Notes: generated by a model from the sequence alone, not told the origin. DNA of 64,000 bases from Mesostigma viride (GCA_009746045.1 RPFO01000213.1:9335536-9399535), one strand, 5' to 3'. Positions 22,774 through 34,073 are shown, counted from the stretch's first letter. Made by a program: numbers and translations.

Positions 22774-23850
22774 CAACCACAGCAGGAGGGGGGACATCCC
22801 CCCTAAAATCGTACATGAGCGTACTCCAGAGTTTGGCCTACCGCGCCGCCCGGCGCCAGCCAAAGTGAAAAATAGCTGAGTGCACTCTGTCAGTCAAAAG
22901 GCTGCGCCGGACCGACTTGGGAGTGTGCTACGTGCTACGTGGCTTGTACGACACGTGGCACTTTTTTTAGAATCTCTTAGTAGAAGCTCTTAGTAAGCGA
23001 TAGTATTAGCATATTCTCCAAGTAGAAGAATTTGAATGATGATTAAACATGTTGTACTGCAGTGCTCCAGCTTCAGGCTGGTTGTTGGTGCAACGGTGGT
23101 CTGCAACTCAAGAATGACGTCAAGCCGGCGGAAATTCGATGCTTATTGCCTGACGCCAGGTCCGGTGTCAGAATCAACAACAACAACCTGACGCCTGCCT
23201 GAAAGTTGATACGTCTTCCTAGAATCAACCAATACTTGGTAAGTTCTCAACGGAAGTTGTAAGTACAGCAGGGCCAAAGCGGACTCCTGCACTTAGAATC
23301 AAACGCCTGACCGAGCTAGCGGGATCACCAGAGCGCACTCCTTTCCTAAAACCAGGCGCTGGACCGGCGGGAGGAGTTAGCTCCACAAAATTTTTCTTCG
23401 CGCCGCCCTAAAAATTTTGCCTGGAGTACACTCCATCGCAAAAATTCTGCCACAGGACACATTTTTTCCCGTTTTTGGAGTCCGCTCCACGTCGGACACA
23501 CGAGTGAGTGTGCTGTTTTGGCTGGATGTCCCCCCTCCTACCACAGCGGCCAAAATCACTAAATGCGTCAAATACTTTGAGAATCAAACCCGCAAACTTC
23601 TATTGAATTGCTTTATTTTGGCACACAAGCTCTAGTTCATATGCCACTGTACCTTTCTATTAGATTTTAAACAAAATTTTAAATAGATTTAAACACAAAC
23701 TTAAAAAGCCTTTTTAGTAATTCCGATTTTACTTGAAAAGAGCCGCGTCGCAACTACCATGTTAAAATAGTTATGCCTCGCAACCCTAAACTTTCACATT
23801 GTTTTGGGGCAGCAAAATAATTTGTTTGGTAATTTTGACCACTACGGTAC
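22774..23850. mobile_element. CCGTAGTGGTCAAAAT-family MITE, copy a (interrupted)
   Basis: The left end (ACCACAGC, then GGCCAAAATCAC after the 756-bp insertion) mirrors the right end (AATTTTGACCACTACGGTA near 23849). Interior motifs CGCAAACTTCTATTGAATTG and TTTCACATTGTTTTGGGG recur in copies b (37467-38276) and c (50691-51190). Confidence 0.6.
22784..23539. mobile_element. 756-bp TIR element with 8-bp target duplication
   Basis: Terminal inverted repeats AGGAGGGGGGACATCC (22784) and GGATGTCCCCCCTCCT (ending 23539) are perfect over 16 bases. They are flanked by ACCACAGC at 22776-22783 and 23540-23547. An 8-bp duplication is typical of hAT-type elements. No transposase frame is inside, so it is non-autonomous. 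It interrupts the left end of another inverted-repeat element. Confidence 0.8.
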
Positions 23851-24727
23851 TAGCAACACTTGTAACTAGGCGTGTCGTAACAAAGACACTTGGCACACCC
23901 TGACCCACGTGTGGCCTTGGCTGGCCATAAGCAGGCCCGACCTAGTCCATAACATAGGACAATTTCATACGTATGAGCGCCAACACCACAGTCAGCCCAA
24001 GATAACTAGGTTTATACAACAGCAAGATACTCAAGCCTGTAGAAATAGATCTAATGAATAAAGCCAGGCTGAGGTCATTGTATGGGAATGTGGGTACTAC
24101 TATAGCCTCACACAGCGTGGACGCTGACGCAGGAGATGGAGGCTCGGCTCAACGGAGCTGTCACCAAGGTGCTCCGTAGGGCGCTCAATATTCCACACAG
24201 TTGCATACAAGGAGTTGTACGCAGATTTCTATTTTATTTCCCATGTTCTTAGACACAGGCAAATTGCCCTAGCCAGGCACCTGGCCCACACAGATCAGGT
24301 AGGCACATCAGATAGACTAGCCGGCACCCAAGCCCCCACAGGCAGGGCGCTTTGTTCTCACCTGGTGTGCCCCTGGCCGCGCGCGGCAAGGTCGCCGCTG
24401 GACTTTTCGTGATAGGCTGGGATTAGACATGTGCTACCATATGTAGGAGGAACAAGCTCACGCCTGGGCAGCCTCCAGGTCTGTCTGTAAGATGGAGGCA
24501 AATGGCTCGAAAAGATAGGTGACAGGTAGTCATGATGGACACCTCCCCCAAGTAGGTGGGGTTTACGCATGTGACCAAAGTCGGCAAGCATAGTGATTTG
24601 GGCCATGGTGCCCGCAACCCTGTCACCAGAAGCTAGATAGCGAGATCCACCCCCCCCTTTCCATTATCATCCCACTGAGGACTTGGGGACTGAGGACTTG
24701 CTCACGTCGCAGTCTACGAGTAACTTC
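23851..24727. other. No gene seen
   Basis: Unique sequence with short unconvincing frames on both strands. Confidence 0.4.
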
Positions 24728-25157
24728 ATTTTGTGGTTCCCTGAACATAGTTTCTTTAGAATGAGGAGGAAGGGTGGCCACTACGGCTAGGTTATAGGGC
24801 TCACGTGACATAAGTTTTGAGACCGGTGTGGCCTGATCCATAGCGCCGGTGGCTATGATTTGGCCAGTTTCCTGGCCAGGTGGCACGAGCTGCCTCGCGA
24901 TGCAATCCTGCCACTGTCTAAGGTTCTTGGTTAGTGACGTAGTGATTACCTAGACCTCAGACTTTTATCTCACGCAATATGTGACCTAAGGCTCCTGGCA
25001 AACTTGCGTAAGCCACCGTCAGATAGAACGGCAATTCGCGTCATTTGTTCAGCACAAAATTTGCGTGGCCAAAAAATGCCGTCCGGGCCAAGGCCGCGTG
25101 ACAAGCAAAACAGACAAAAGCAAGCCCACCTAGCTAAGGCCAGCCTCTTTTCTTTTC
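24728..25157 (+). repeat. Split-repeat A unit, family 5, diverged copy
   Basis: Begins GTGGTTCCCTGAACATAG and runs through GGCCAGTTTCCTGGCCAGG and TGTGACCTAAGG to CTCTTTTCTTTTCAC. It corresponds to 49398-49815 and to the partial copies at 57175, 58255 and 62890. This copy lacks the C-rich end found in the others and is the most diverged. Confidence 0.6.
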
Positions 25158-25245
25158 ACAAGGGCGGCGACAGCAAGCCAGGGGAAACGAATCTCTGGGT
25201 TGACGAACCTTCACTGTTGGAGCTAATTTCTGGCCCTGAGCATCA

Positions 25246-25527
25246 ATGCCGAAGGGGCGCAAGTCAACAACAAGGCAGGCAGCGCGCGAGGAGGACGGGA
25301 CGCCCACGCCGCGCGCTGCTGCGGCTAGGCACGCGCCAGTCGCCTTCAGCACCAAGAAGAAACAGCTCGCCACTCTGCTCGCCAAGTGCACCGGCCTCGC
25401 AGAGGCAGTGGGTGCAGTCGAACAGGTCTTTGGTACCGAGGACTGGGTGACGGCCGCCCAGCTGAGGTCTGTCATGCAGTTGCTGGCCGATCATGTCGAC
25501 ATTGCCAACGTGCTGGATGTAACCTAA
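25246..25527 (+). CDS. Small basic hypothetical protein, 93 aa
   Basis: ATG start and complete ORF with a Lys/Arg-rich N-terminus (MPKGRKSTTRQAAREED), an Ala-rich linker and a C-terminal half that looks helical (KKKQLATLLAKCTGLAEA, then QLRSVMQLLADHVDIANV). It is more GC-rich than its surroundings, which favours coding. No family is recognised. It might be one exon of a longer gene or a nucleic-acid-binding element protein. Confidence 0.4.
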   Translation: MPKGRKSTTRQAAREEDGTPTPRAAAARHAPVAFSTKKKQLATLLAKCTGLAEAVGAVEQVFGTEDWVTAAQLRSVMQLLADHVDIANVLDVT

Positions 25528-26243
25528 CTCATTAACCTAGCTTCGTCAACCTAGCTAGTAGCGCTTTCTTTGAACGAAAACTGGAAGCCTCAAAATGGCG
25601 GTGAGTGCATGGATATCCGCAAAAGCCAAGATTGGCAAGAACGCACCTCTAACTCACATATCTGCACGCAGTGAAGGTCCTAGGAGAAGCTCTCACGAGG
25701 AAATGGATGTTCGTATTCCCACTATTCACCAATCTGCCAACATTTTGGATTTAACAATAAGCGGGCAATTACAAAAGCCATGAGTGGGCCCCCACTGGCC
25801 ACACCCATTTTCATGATTGATTGTAGTCTCCTTTCCCGCACCCCACGCCCTAGTCGCGCTCCTTGCTCCACGATATGTCGTCGCTCACTAGGCTTCTGGG
25901 GCCGCCCTGCCGCGTTAACAGCACGACCATTACAGTTTTCTGGCATCTGTGACGACCCCCATGGGATATAACCCTAAGCAGGGCCCTCACCAGCCTTCTG
26001 TCCTCGGCCAGCTGAAGATGTTGAATGAAAACGCTCGAAAACAAGAAAGAAGACACCACTAACTGCGGCCAGCGACCCCCAATCAAAAGGGCCGCTGCCG
26101 TCCTGCAGCGATGACAACTTTAAGAGGACGCCATCCACCGCCTCCTTACCCCGATTACTGCGACATCCTCACCTAGGGGAGTAACTGTCCGTATTTCATG
26201 TTTTAGTTAGCAAGCATACTCATGCCTTACCCCTAGCGGCGGA
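25528..26243. other. No gene seen
   Basis: Only short overlapping frames on both strands. No motif recognised. Confidence 0.4.
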
Positions 26244-26247
26244 TTAA

Positions 26248-27967
26248 CTCGTCGTCTGTCCCAACTCAGTCCTCACAGGAGGACTGAGTTGACAACTTTC
26301 AACCGCGTGTAGCGACTAGGTGGGGGGTCCATCCCAAATGTTTTGATGTGGATCGGGGGTGTACTAGATGTCATTTTGTTGGCAAAAATACTGCATATGT
26401 GAAAACTTGACCCGAACACCTGAAAATTACACCGACGTTGGGCACCCTTCGCGATTTTGCATTTTTCGGGAAAAGAACGAGTGGGAAAAATTCAATCAAA
26501 TCCTGGTGCATGAAGAAAAAATATAGGCATGAAAACAATATAGTTCTTGAAACGTGGCAAAAAACTGGGCTCGATTTGGCCACTGCAACTGCCTGAAACA
26601 ATTAAAAAACTCTCAGTCCTCAGGAGAGGAATGGGGCTTTTGCTAACTTTGCTAGCATGTAAGTGCGGTCATACTACACACCACCGTGGCCACCAACCAT
26701 CCCAATCAACTCATTTCCCTTCAAGCATTACAGGACAACACACTTGCATCATCATACTTCAGGTATATCATACCTTATCATGTAGTGAGAGCCTATGCAT
26801 GCACGTAGGGAATGGGCTTGGATACCTACCAACAAAGGGTTATGTCATAAGTGTCAACCACCAATATAATGGGTAGGTTAATCATATTTCCATTGTTTCT
26901 AACAACAATAGATATGGCTATAACTGTTTTGCCTTGCCATGATGTGGCCAACATAGTTGCTGGCACATGATGGCAGTGGTTTGTCACCAAGACTTTTCAC
27001 TCACCCGTAAAAGCTTGAATGCACCCTTGACGCAGCCCTTGGCCACACAATCATGCAGTATGAACGTAGCAAAAGAATAACTAACATCTATGAAGGAGTT
27101 TAAACCTGCACAGCTCCTAAAACCCTGCACAACTACACTGGGGTAAGGCAAATGCCTGCTAACATCATCTGAAAAGGGGGTTTTAGAGAGGGGCAGGCAA
27201 CGGTCAAGAAAGAGCATCAAGACTTGAACCTGACAACGCCTCGCAAGCTTAAACTCATGTACGAACATCAAGAAACGAAGAGGCAACGATTATCCGGCTT
27301 TACCTGGCACGGCTGGCGTTACCTTGGCCCAGGCGGTGCCCGCAAAAGTGGCACTTTGCGGCACATAGACCATGACGTGACAGAATGGTCGAAATCATCA
27401 AATCTATACTGTCACTCGATTTATTCTAATACAATGCATGTTACAATGTAGAAAGAAACCTATCAGCCATTGAAATTGCGCCGGAAAGCAAGCGCAGTCA
27501 TCAATTCCGTCGACCTGCCTTATCGCAGTTTTTTCCAGCAAGAACAGTGCCGACACCGGGTAAATCGCATCCCCGCGAGCTAAAAATTGATTTTTATCAT
27601 CTTCAGGGCATGTGAAATCTATTTCCTGAGTTTGGACAGCTAACTCGTCCGCAAACCTAAACTGCATGCATGGGCGCGAGCCGCCATGGCTAGGTGGTGC
27701 ATTTCCGGAACTCGCGTTTCATGTGGAAAAGTACCCTTACCACCTGTACTTTGACCGTACATTTAGCCGCTCATACCAAATCCAAAAAAATCCCAAAAAT
27801 ATGTCCAAGAAAGATCTTTTCACGTAGTATTTGAATAAATTTTGAGAGATTTTTATTGTCAAAAATTCTGACCGGGGCGAATTTTCTACGAAACCCAAAA
27901 ACTCGGTCCTCGAGAGAGGACTGAGTTCAACTCAGTCCTCCGTAGAGGACCAGGGACAGACGACGAG
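26248..27967. mobile_element. 1.72-kb TIR element flanked by TTAA
   Basis: The ends CTCGTCGTCTGTCCC (26248) and GGGACAGACGACGAG (ending 27967) are perfect inverted repeats, each flanked by TTAA (26244-26247 and 27968-27971). TTAA duplication is the hallmark of piggyBac-type insertion. Just inside each end lie small hairpins built from AACTCAGTCCTC and GAGGACTGAGTT. No transposase frame is present. A deleted piggyBac-type gene lies at 61.5-62.7 kb, but whether it recognises these ends cannot be told here. Confidence 0.75.
26640..27140. repeat. Dispersed repeat inside the TTAA element
   Basis: 26640-26850 matches 29215-29430 (CACACCACCGTGGCCACCAA, then CAACTCATTTCCCTTCAAGC). 26850-27060 matches 36250-36470 (CAATATAATGG, then GCTGGCACA.GATG.CAGTGG). 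27003-27122 reversed resembles 47820-47940, and similarity is visible in translation as well (GFRSCAGLNSFIDVSYSFAT against SFRGCMGLNTSINVSHKFAT). Confidence 0.6.
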
Positions 27968-27971
27968 TTAA

Positions 27972-29214
27972 GTGCAAGCACAACTGGGCCAGCCATATAA
28001 ATGGTCCTATCTGACCCAGGTCTGTCAATTAAACTGGCCCCTCTAAAAGTCTTAGCCTGCATCGGAATAATGCATTACTTCGAATAACATCCCCACTTCC
28101 AGCTATGAGACCTCAAGCGTCCATCTGAGCGGAATTGGGTAATTTGAAACGAGTGTCGACAGCCCACCGTGACCCAACCACCCCCACCGCCTACCACGCA
28201 GTGCAGGCAGGAGACATGGAATACTGCGGCGCCACCGCCATGCAGCAGACCAGCAGACACCACGCGAACAAATTTTTTGTGGCACCGGGAAAAGAACCCA
28301 ACAATGGGAGAAAAACCGATGCAAGTGTCATTCTTTTGCAAAGCTCCGGACTGTTCGAGCTATGTCAGTCCGGAACCGCTCTAGTCGTGCCACTGTCAGC
28401 CAAGTGGCCGGCGCGACTAGGGTAGAGTAGGATTCTTGCCACCATAGCTCACAGCCCCATAGATGGCCAAGGAAAAGAGGACTAGAGCTACCTGCAAGTG
28501 GCCATTTAGGGCGGCTACACCCCGGCACACCCCACTAGTTTAACTTAATCAACAACTTAAGATTTAACTCAATTGCCAACTTAAAACTACACTCGGCCAG
28601 TAACTACTGGCCGCATAAGTCTCACTAGCGTAAACGGGTACAGCCCGAGCCTCACCACCCGTAGAACCACCATGCAACGTTGTGTTCATTTTCCATTGCA
28701 TTCGAAAGAAACTACACTCAAAGAACAACGATTGTTCTGGCGAACATACCTGGGCAAGTCAACCCGTATGTGTTGTCCCTGTTGACTTGGGCTTGAGTGA
28801 TCGGCGATGGCCCGCAGAGATTAGTATTATTGCTCAAGTCCCTGCAACAGCCGCGAGTTTTGCATGCGGGAATGTAAGAAGGAAACAACTATAAGATCCA
28901 AAAGCAGTTATAGGAGCGTTTGTGCCAACATCCATGGGGGGGAATGCTGGGATCATCGGAACAGCAAAACCCGGCGCCGATTGAACGTGCAACCGCAGAC
29001 TTATTACTTTCATGAGATTTATCTCTGTGACAATCATCCTTGTGTGGATTGGTAGTTTAGCAAGACGATGGAAAGCAAAACCAGCCCCTTCCAATGTGCC
29101 TCCAGCTGGCCCAGCATTGTGACCAAGATAGTGGTGGTCAAGACAGTAAACAATCTTGACCTCCACCTGAAACACACCAAAAACCATCAGCCCTAAGGAT
29201 GGGATTGAAGGTTG
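27972..29214. other. No gene seen
   Basis: Moderately AT-rich unique sequence. Short frames on both strands match nothing I recognise. Confidence 0.4.
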
Positions 29215-29430
29215 CTAGCCATTTGCAAGCATGTAAGTGTGGTCATAATACACACCACCGTGGCCACCAACCATGCCACTCAACTCATTTCCCTTCAAGC
29301 AAGATAAGACAACATACTTGCATCACTATATTGAAGTTATGTTGTGCCTTACAAGGTGTGAGAGCCTTTGCATGCAGATGGGGAATAGGTTTGGATCCTA
29401 CCCTTCAAATGGTTGCATTCTCAGTGTTTT
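29215..29430 (+). repeat. Second copy of the 26640-26850 repeat
   Basis: Shares GCATGTAAGTG, CACCACCGTGGCCACCAACC and CATTTCCCTTCAAGC with the copy in the TTAA element, at roughly 75-80 percent by eye. Confidence 0.7.
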
Positions 29431-30100
29431 TGCTACAGGGCCCATTCCGGCCAGGTTTGGCCAGAACCCCCCCGGTCGTCCCGCCACCTTACACATATCG
29501 GGGCCCCCTCCCCGGCGTGTCTGACCACAGTTGAACCTAACCTGCTTGGGTACCGGGCCAACGAAGTCCTGTAGGGAAGCTGCGCGGTGCGGGGTACTCT
29601 CAGCGCAGCACAACGCGGCGCTAGGCTGTACAGTGACTGGCAGGCAGCAGCTGCGAGAGCTTATCCTAACACCTAAACACCTATATAAAGCACACCTTTG
29701 AGTTTTAATTCGTAGAAAATCGTGGTCCAAAAATCAGGTGTTTGCTCCTACTCCGGAGATTTAGCGAATCCCAGGTACAGTACGCGCGAAGCGCCATGCA
29801 AGCGAAGCAAGCGGCCACCGAAGGCAGACTTCCCTTCGGAGCGCAGCGAAGGAGCAAGGTAATGTTACTCTCCGGAGCGCAGCGAAGGAGCACATTACTT
29901 ATTAGAAAGGGACGGAAACAAATTTCAGTGGCGACAGATGACGGGCAGCTAGCCACGGGCAATTTTAGCGAGGGGCGGAAGGAATTTGAGTGGCGACGGG
30001 CCACGGGCCACTAGCTAGACCCACCCCAGCGGCGCATGGTAGGCCAACCAATTTAGCAGCCCAGCATGAAATTTCAAATGATCGCCGCGGGATGACGGTA
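29431..30100. other. No gene; possible promoter near 29685
   Basis: CACCTATATAAAGCACACC at about 29677-29696 is a good TATA-box match. Downstream, GGAGCGCAGCGAAGGAGCA is repeated at about 29836 and 29873. Neither can be tied to a gene. Confidence 0.3.
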
Positions 30101-31087
30101 TGGCTGTCGACAGCGACATGTTTAGTAGGTCGTGCCTGTTGATGTTCTTTTGTAGTACTGGACACTGGGTGCCGTATGCTCTTGAAGAAGATTGCTGGGA
30201 AAAAGAAGTCAGGGTAAGAAGGTGGCACCGGTCTGACGCCTGGGTAAGCTGCGTTTTTGTTTGCTGGGCGATGGAACGGTGTCGCATGCATATGTTGGCT
30301 ACCGGACGGTCTGTTTCCTTTGTGTTCACGTCAGGAGCGGATAGGGGGGGGGGGGGGGGGGGCAGTTTTCTTACTGGGCGGTTCCATAACAACACGTCTT
30401 ACCATGCGCATATGCCACCGTCTTTTGCTCTCGGTTTTGTTTTATTTCGCTTTGGGACGCTTCGGAACGTGGTTGCGTGCATTACTATGCTTCGAGGCCG
30501 TCTGTTTGCGTTCTGTTTCCGTCAGCAGTGGGAAAGGAGGCCCAGTTTGCTCGGCCATCACATTTGTTGCTTCCCTTCCCTGATGGCAGGTATGCCTCCC
30601 GCTCTTTGTTGCTGTATTTCGTTGGGGGATGTTTTCGAACGCCTTTCCATTCTTTTGCGTGGGCCCACGCAGTATTTTTCCATGGTGTTTTACTCAGCCA
30701 CGGGAAGGGAGGCACCGTTGGCTTAACGAGCCTCTCCGGTGCGTCATTCCCTGGCGTACGGGTGTGCCTCCGTTCTCGTAACTGTCGGGTCTGTTGTATT
30801 TCGACTTGGAGTGTCATGAAAAGTCCCTCAACTGTTTTGTTGGCAGACTTTGGCTGTTGCAGGTACTGCTTCTCCATGTGTTACACCATTGGAACGTGGC
30901 TGCAACTACCCCAGGCACCTGCCACCCACCTGACTTGGGTCAACTAATCCCCGTTCCTGTGTTTGGTGCCCGTGTGTGGGCTGTGGGTGTGAAAGCAGGT
31001 ATGCCGCCAGCGGGGGATGGCATGGACACGACGTGGTATCCTGAGCGTCTAGCCAAGAGGCGAAAGGCCGGGGATATACAAGCTTAA
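30101..31087 (+). other. Overlapping open frames, no recognised gene
   Basis: Several overlapping + frames of 97-208 codons, none recognised. The last (stop at 31085) ends VWAVGVKAGMPPAGDG, TTWYPERLAKRRKAGDIQ, a basic tail that could be a C-terminal exon. A 19-G homopolymer at 30344-30362 cuts through the region, making a long uninterrupted gene unlikely. Confidence 0.25.
30344..30362 (+). repeat. 19-base G homopolymer
   Basis: An uninterrupted G run. Its length is likely unreliable in any assembly. Confidence 0.9.
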
Positions 31088-31252
31088 CTGGATTTTAATC
31101 TTGATTTTGGTTTTGATGATCCATGAAGACTTCAGGCGGGCATTTTTCGCCTTCTTGATGAATAACTATATTAAAGCATGAAAGGAGATAGTGTCTCTAC
31201 CATTGTCATGTTTTTAAAAGCCATCGTTGGAATGGTAATCCTCCCACCCACA

Positions 31253-31710
31253 CTGTTGACCAAGCAACTGCTCACTCCCGACTGACCAAGCCCACGTTCC
31301 GCCCACTGACCAAGCATGGGTTCCCCATACTGACCAAGCACGGGTTCCACCCACTGACCAAGCACACGTTCAACCCACTGAGGAAGCACGGCTTCAACAT
31401 ACTGACCAAGCCTACATTCCACCCACTGACCAAGCACGGGTTCCCCATTCTGACCAAGCACGCGTTCCACCCACTGATCCAGCAAGGGTTCCCCATACTG
31501 AACCAGCACGGGTTCAACCCACTGACCAAGCACACGTTTCATCCACTGAGCAAGCAAGGGTTTCCCATACTGACCAAGCACACCTTCCACCCACTGACCA
31601 AGCACACGTTCCCCATACTGACCAAGCACAGATTCTCCATACTGACCAAGCACATGTTCCACCCGGTACCAAGCACGGGTTCCACCCACTGACCAAGCAA
31701 CCGCTCATGG
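31253..31710. repeat. 30-base minisatellite, about 15 units
   Basis: Repeats of CACTGACCAAGCACGGGTTC followed by CACCCA or CCCATA. The period is a multiple of three, so frames stay open; on the minus strand this gives a decapeptide repeat VLGQWVERVL / VLGQYGEPVL. It ends close to the start of the 31741 element. Probably non-coding, though a repetitive peptide cannot be excluded. Confidence 0.9.
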
Positions 31711-31740
31711 CTGTGTTCTGACGAATTAAAATTTTCATTA

Positions 31741-33880
31741 ATAATCGGATTTCTCTGAAAATAGTTTATTAAACAGAATGCGGGAAAGAAAGGGCCGCCA
31801 CAACCTTGTGGCTGTACATGCAGAGAGGCTTGTTAGACGAATGGGGACGACTTGTTGTTTACCGGGGAATCCTACTGGCAACTAGCTTTGCCTTTTGTAA
31901 GTCAGGCGCCGTTTGTTTGAACGGCCGGCCATGTGTGGAATGCTGACGGAAGTTGCGTCAAAAAGCTGTAATAAAATCTGATGTAACCAGCACTCACCAA
32001 TTGATTGGTGTGCTGCTTGGTTGGGTAGTGTGTTCAGGGTTGCATTCGAAGAGTACACATGGCCTGACAGCTCAGACGTGTGACAGATGAGCTGGCTGAC
32101 TGAATTATTAAATTGTCAGCGTTAGGATATTTCTTGTTTTGCCGTTTTCCATTTTGACGGTAGGCTTGATAAGCATGGTCGGCGGGTTGTGACCCGTAAT
32201 TGTTTCTTTGAATGTGCTCACTGAAGCAGTATGAGCGGCCTCGCTGCTATGGCGGCGGGGCTAAAGAAAATTAGGCAAAGACCCCGTCCTTGCCTGCTAT
32301 GAAGTCGCGGGCTTTGCGACTTCACGGCAGGTAGGGGCGGTTTGAACGGAACGGAAATTTCGCGTTACCAATGTGCCGTGGTTCTGGTTGGCACCTTGCT
32401 GGGCAGCGTCTCGGTGGTCATAGAAAGTGGGCTGGGCGCCCCGCCCCGGCTGCTGGTAATTCCAGCAGCGGAGCCAATCATGTCGACTAAGAAGTCCGCA
32501 GCTAATGCGGAAACTGTGCGAAGGTCAATAGATTAATTTGGATTCCATGAGACTGCGCTGGTAGTCAGTCAGCGGCCCACAGCCTAGGGCGCTGCATGGC
32601 GCTGCCTTCGGCTTGGTGCGCGGCCCTTTTTTGTTATGGGCCAGCGAGGGATATAAGGGTGACGCGCGGCCGGCTAATTTCTTGCGTTCCGGAAGAAAAT
32701 ATATTTGCAAAATTCCCACAAAACGAACCGAGTATCGGAAAGGCGTCTCGGCTGGCAGTGGCAGTACCTGGCCTTGTCGTCTCTCCCTGCTCAGCACCCG
32801 GCAGGTAGCGGTTCAAACCATGGCGGCGTCGGAATGCGAATTTTCTGGGTTTTTATCTGGAATAATATTTTGCTGAGGCGGCTCCGCGGATTCGCTAACC
32901 TTTTATTGTCGGGCCCCTTAGGGGGTTATTATAGCCTTGTGCGGGCTGAGTCGCCATGAAGGAGATGTTGCGACACGCCCCACTTTGTGGTCTTTTTATG
33001 GAAGCGGCTACCCTCGAGGCTGCCTGGAAGAGGGGGGGGATTCTTCTTCTTTTCTTTGTTCACTGTTATTGGGGCAACAGTGATCCTATCAAGTTTTGTT
33101 TCCTGAACGGCGACAGTGCGGGGGAGGAGGGCAATGGCGCCAGGGACTGGGGTGGATCGGGGGGCTCTTGCTCCTGCATGCGAGGGAGACGAGATGACTA
33201 CTTAAACCTGCCTTTGGCAGGGGCTCTACTCATTGTTTTCAATCAAATGCTGGTTTTCTTGGGACCTCAAGTGTCATAACCGGATTTCTCTGAAAATAGT
33301 TTATTAAACAGAATGCGGGAAAGAAAGGGCCGCCACAACCTTGTGGCTGTACATGCAGAGAGGCTTGTTAGACGAATGGGGGCGACTTGTTGTTTACCGG
33401 GGAATCCTACTGGCAACTAGCTTTGCCTTTTGTAAGTCAGGCGCCGTTTGTTTGAACGGCCGGCCATGTGTGGAATGCTGACGGAAGTTGCGTCAAAAAG
33501 CTGTAATAAAATCTGATTTAACCAGCACTCACCAATTGATTGGTGTGCTGCTTGGTTGGGTAGTGTGTTCAGGGTTGCATTCGAAGAGTACACATGGCCT
33601 GACAGCTCAGACGTGTGACATATGAGCTGGCTGGCTGAATTATTAAATTGTCAGCGTTAGGATATTTCTTGTTTTGCCGTTTTCCATTTTGACGGTAGGC
33701 TTGATAAGCATGGTCGGCGGGTTGTGACCTGTAATTGTTTCTTCCCACCCATCCCACCCTTGGGGGGCTCTTGCTCCTGCATGCGAGGGAGACGAGATGA
33801 CTACTTAAACCTGCCTTTGGCAGGGGCTCTACTCATTGTTTTCAATCAAATGCTGGTTTTCTTGGGAGCTCAAGTGTCAT
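31741..33880 (+). mobile_element. Split-direct-repeat retroelement 1 (A1-int-B1-A2-B2)
   Basis: A1 31741-32208 and A2 33276-33743 are 468-base direct repeats with only a few differences by eye. B1 33159-33275 and B2 33762-33880 are about 117-base direct repeats. B1 abuts A2, and A2 joins B2 through CCCACCCATCCCACCCTT at 33744-33761. This layout is known from PAT-like tyrosine-recombinase retroelements, Kangaroo of Volvox and TOC1 of Chlamydomonas. The internal 950 bases carry no recognisable enzyme, so it is non-autonomous. B contains CTCATTGTTTTCAATCAAAT, the likely 3'-end signal region. No target duplication is expected for this class and none is seen. Confidence 0.8.
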
Positions 33881-34073
33881 AAAATACCTCTGATCAAGCA
33901 CATGTTCGCCATATAAACTGTGCACAAACTGTCATGGTCGTCCAGGGTACCATCATCCTCGGGTTGTTCTGCTGCCAAGTTGCCCTAGCCCCTAAGCTGC
34001 ACTCACCCACCCAATCAAATAGCCAATCAAACGCCCTAGGCCATATCCACTAGGGAGGACTGTAAAACCGTCT
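33881..34073. other. Unique spacer
   Basis: No gene seen between split-repeat element 1 and the hAT-type element. Confidence 0.4.

Noticed and set aside
31741-33743. Element 1 as an ordinary LTR (TRIM-type) retroelement with 468-base LTRs
   Set aside because: A second repeat pair (B1, B2) lies outside the A pair on the right in the same order as in two unrelated elements, and no TG...CA ends, primer binding site or target duplication are found.
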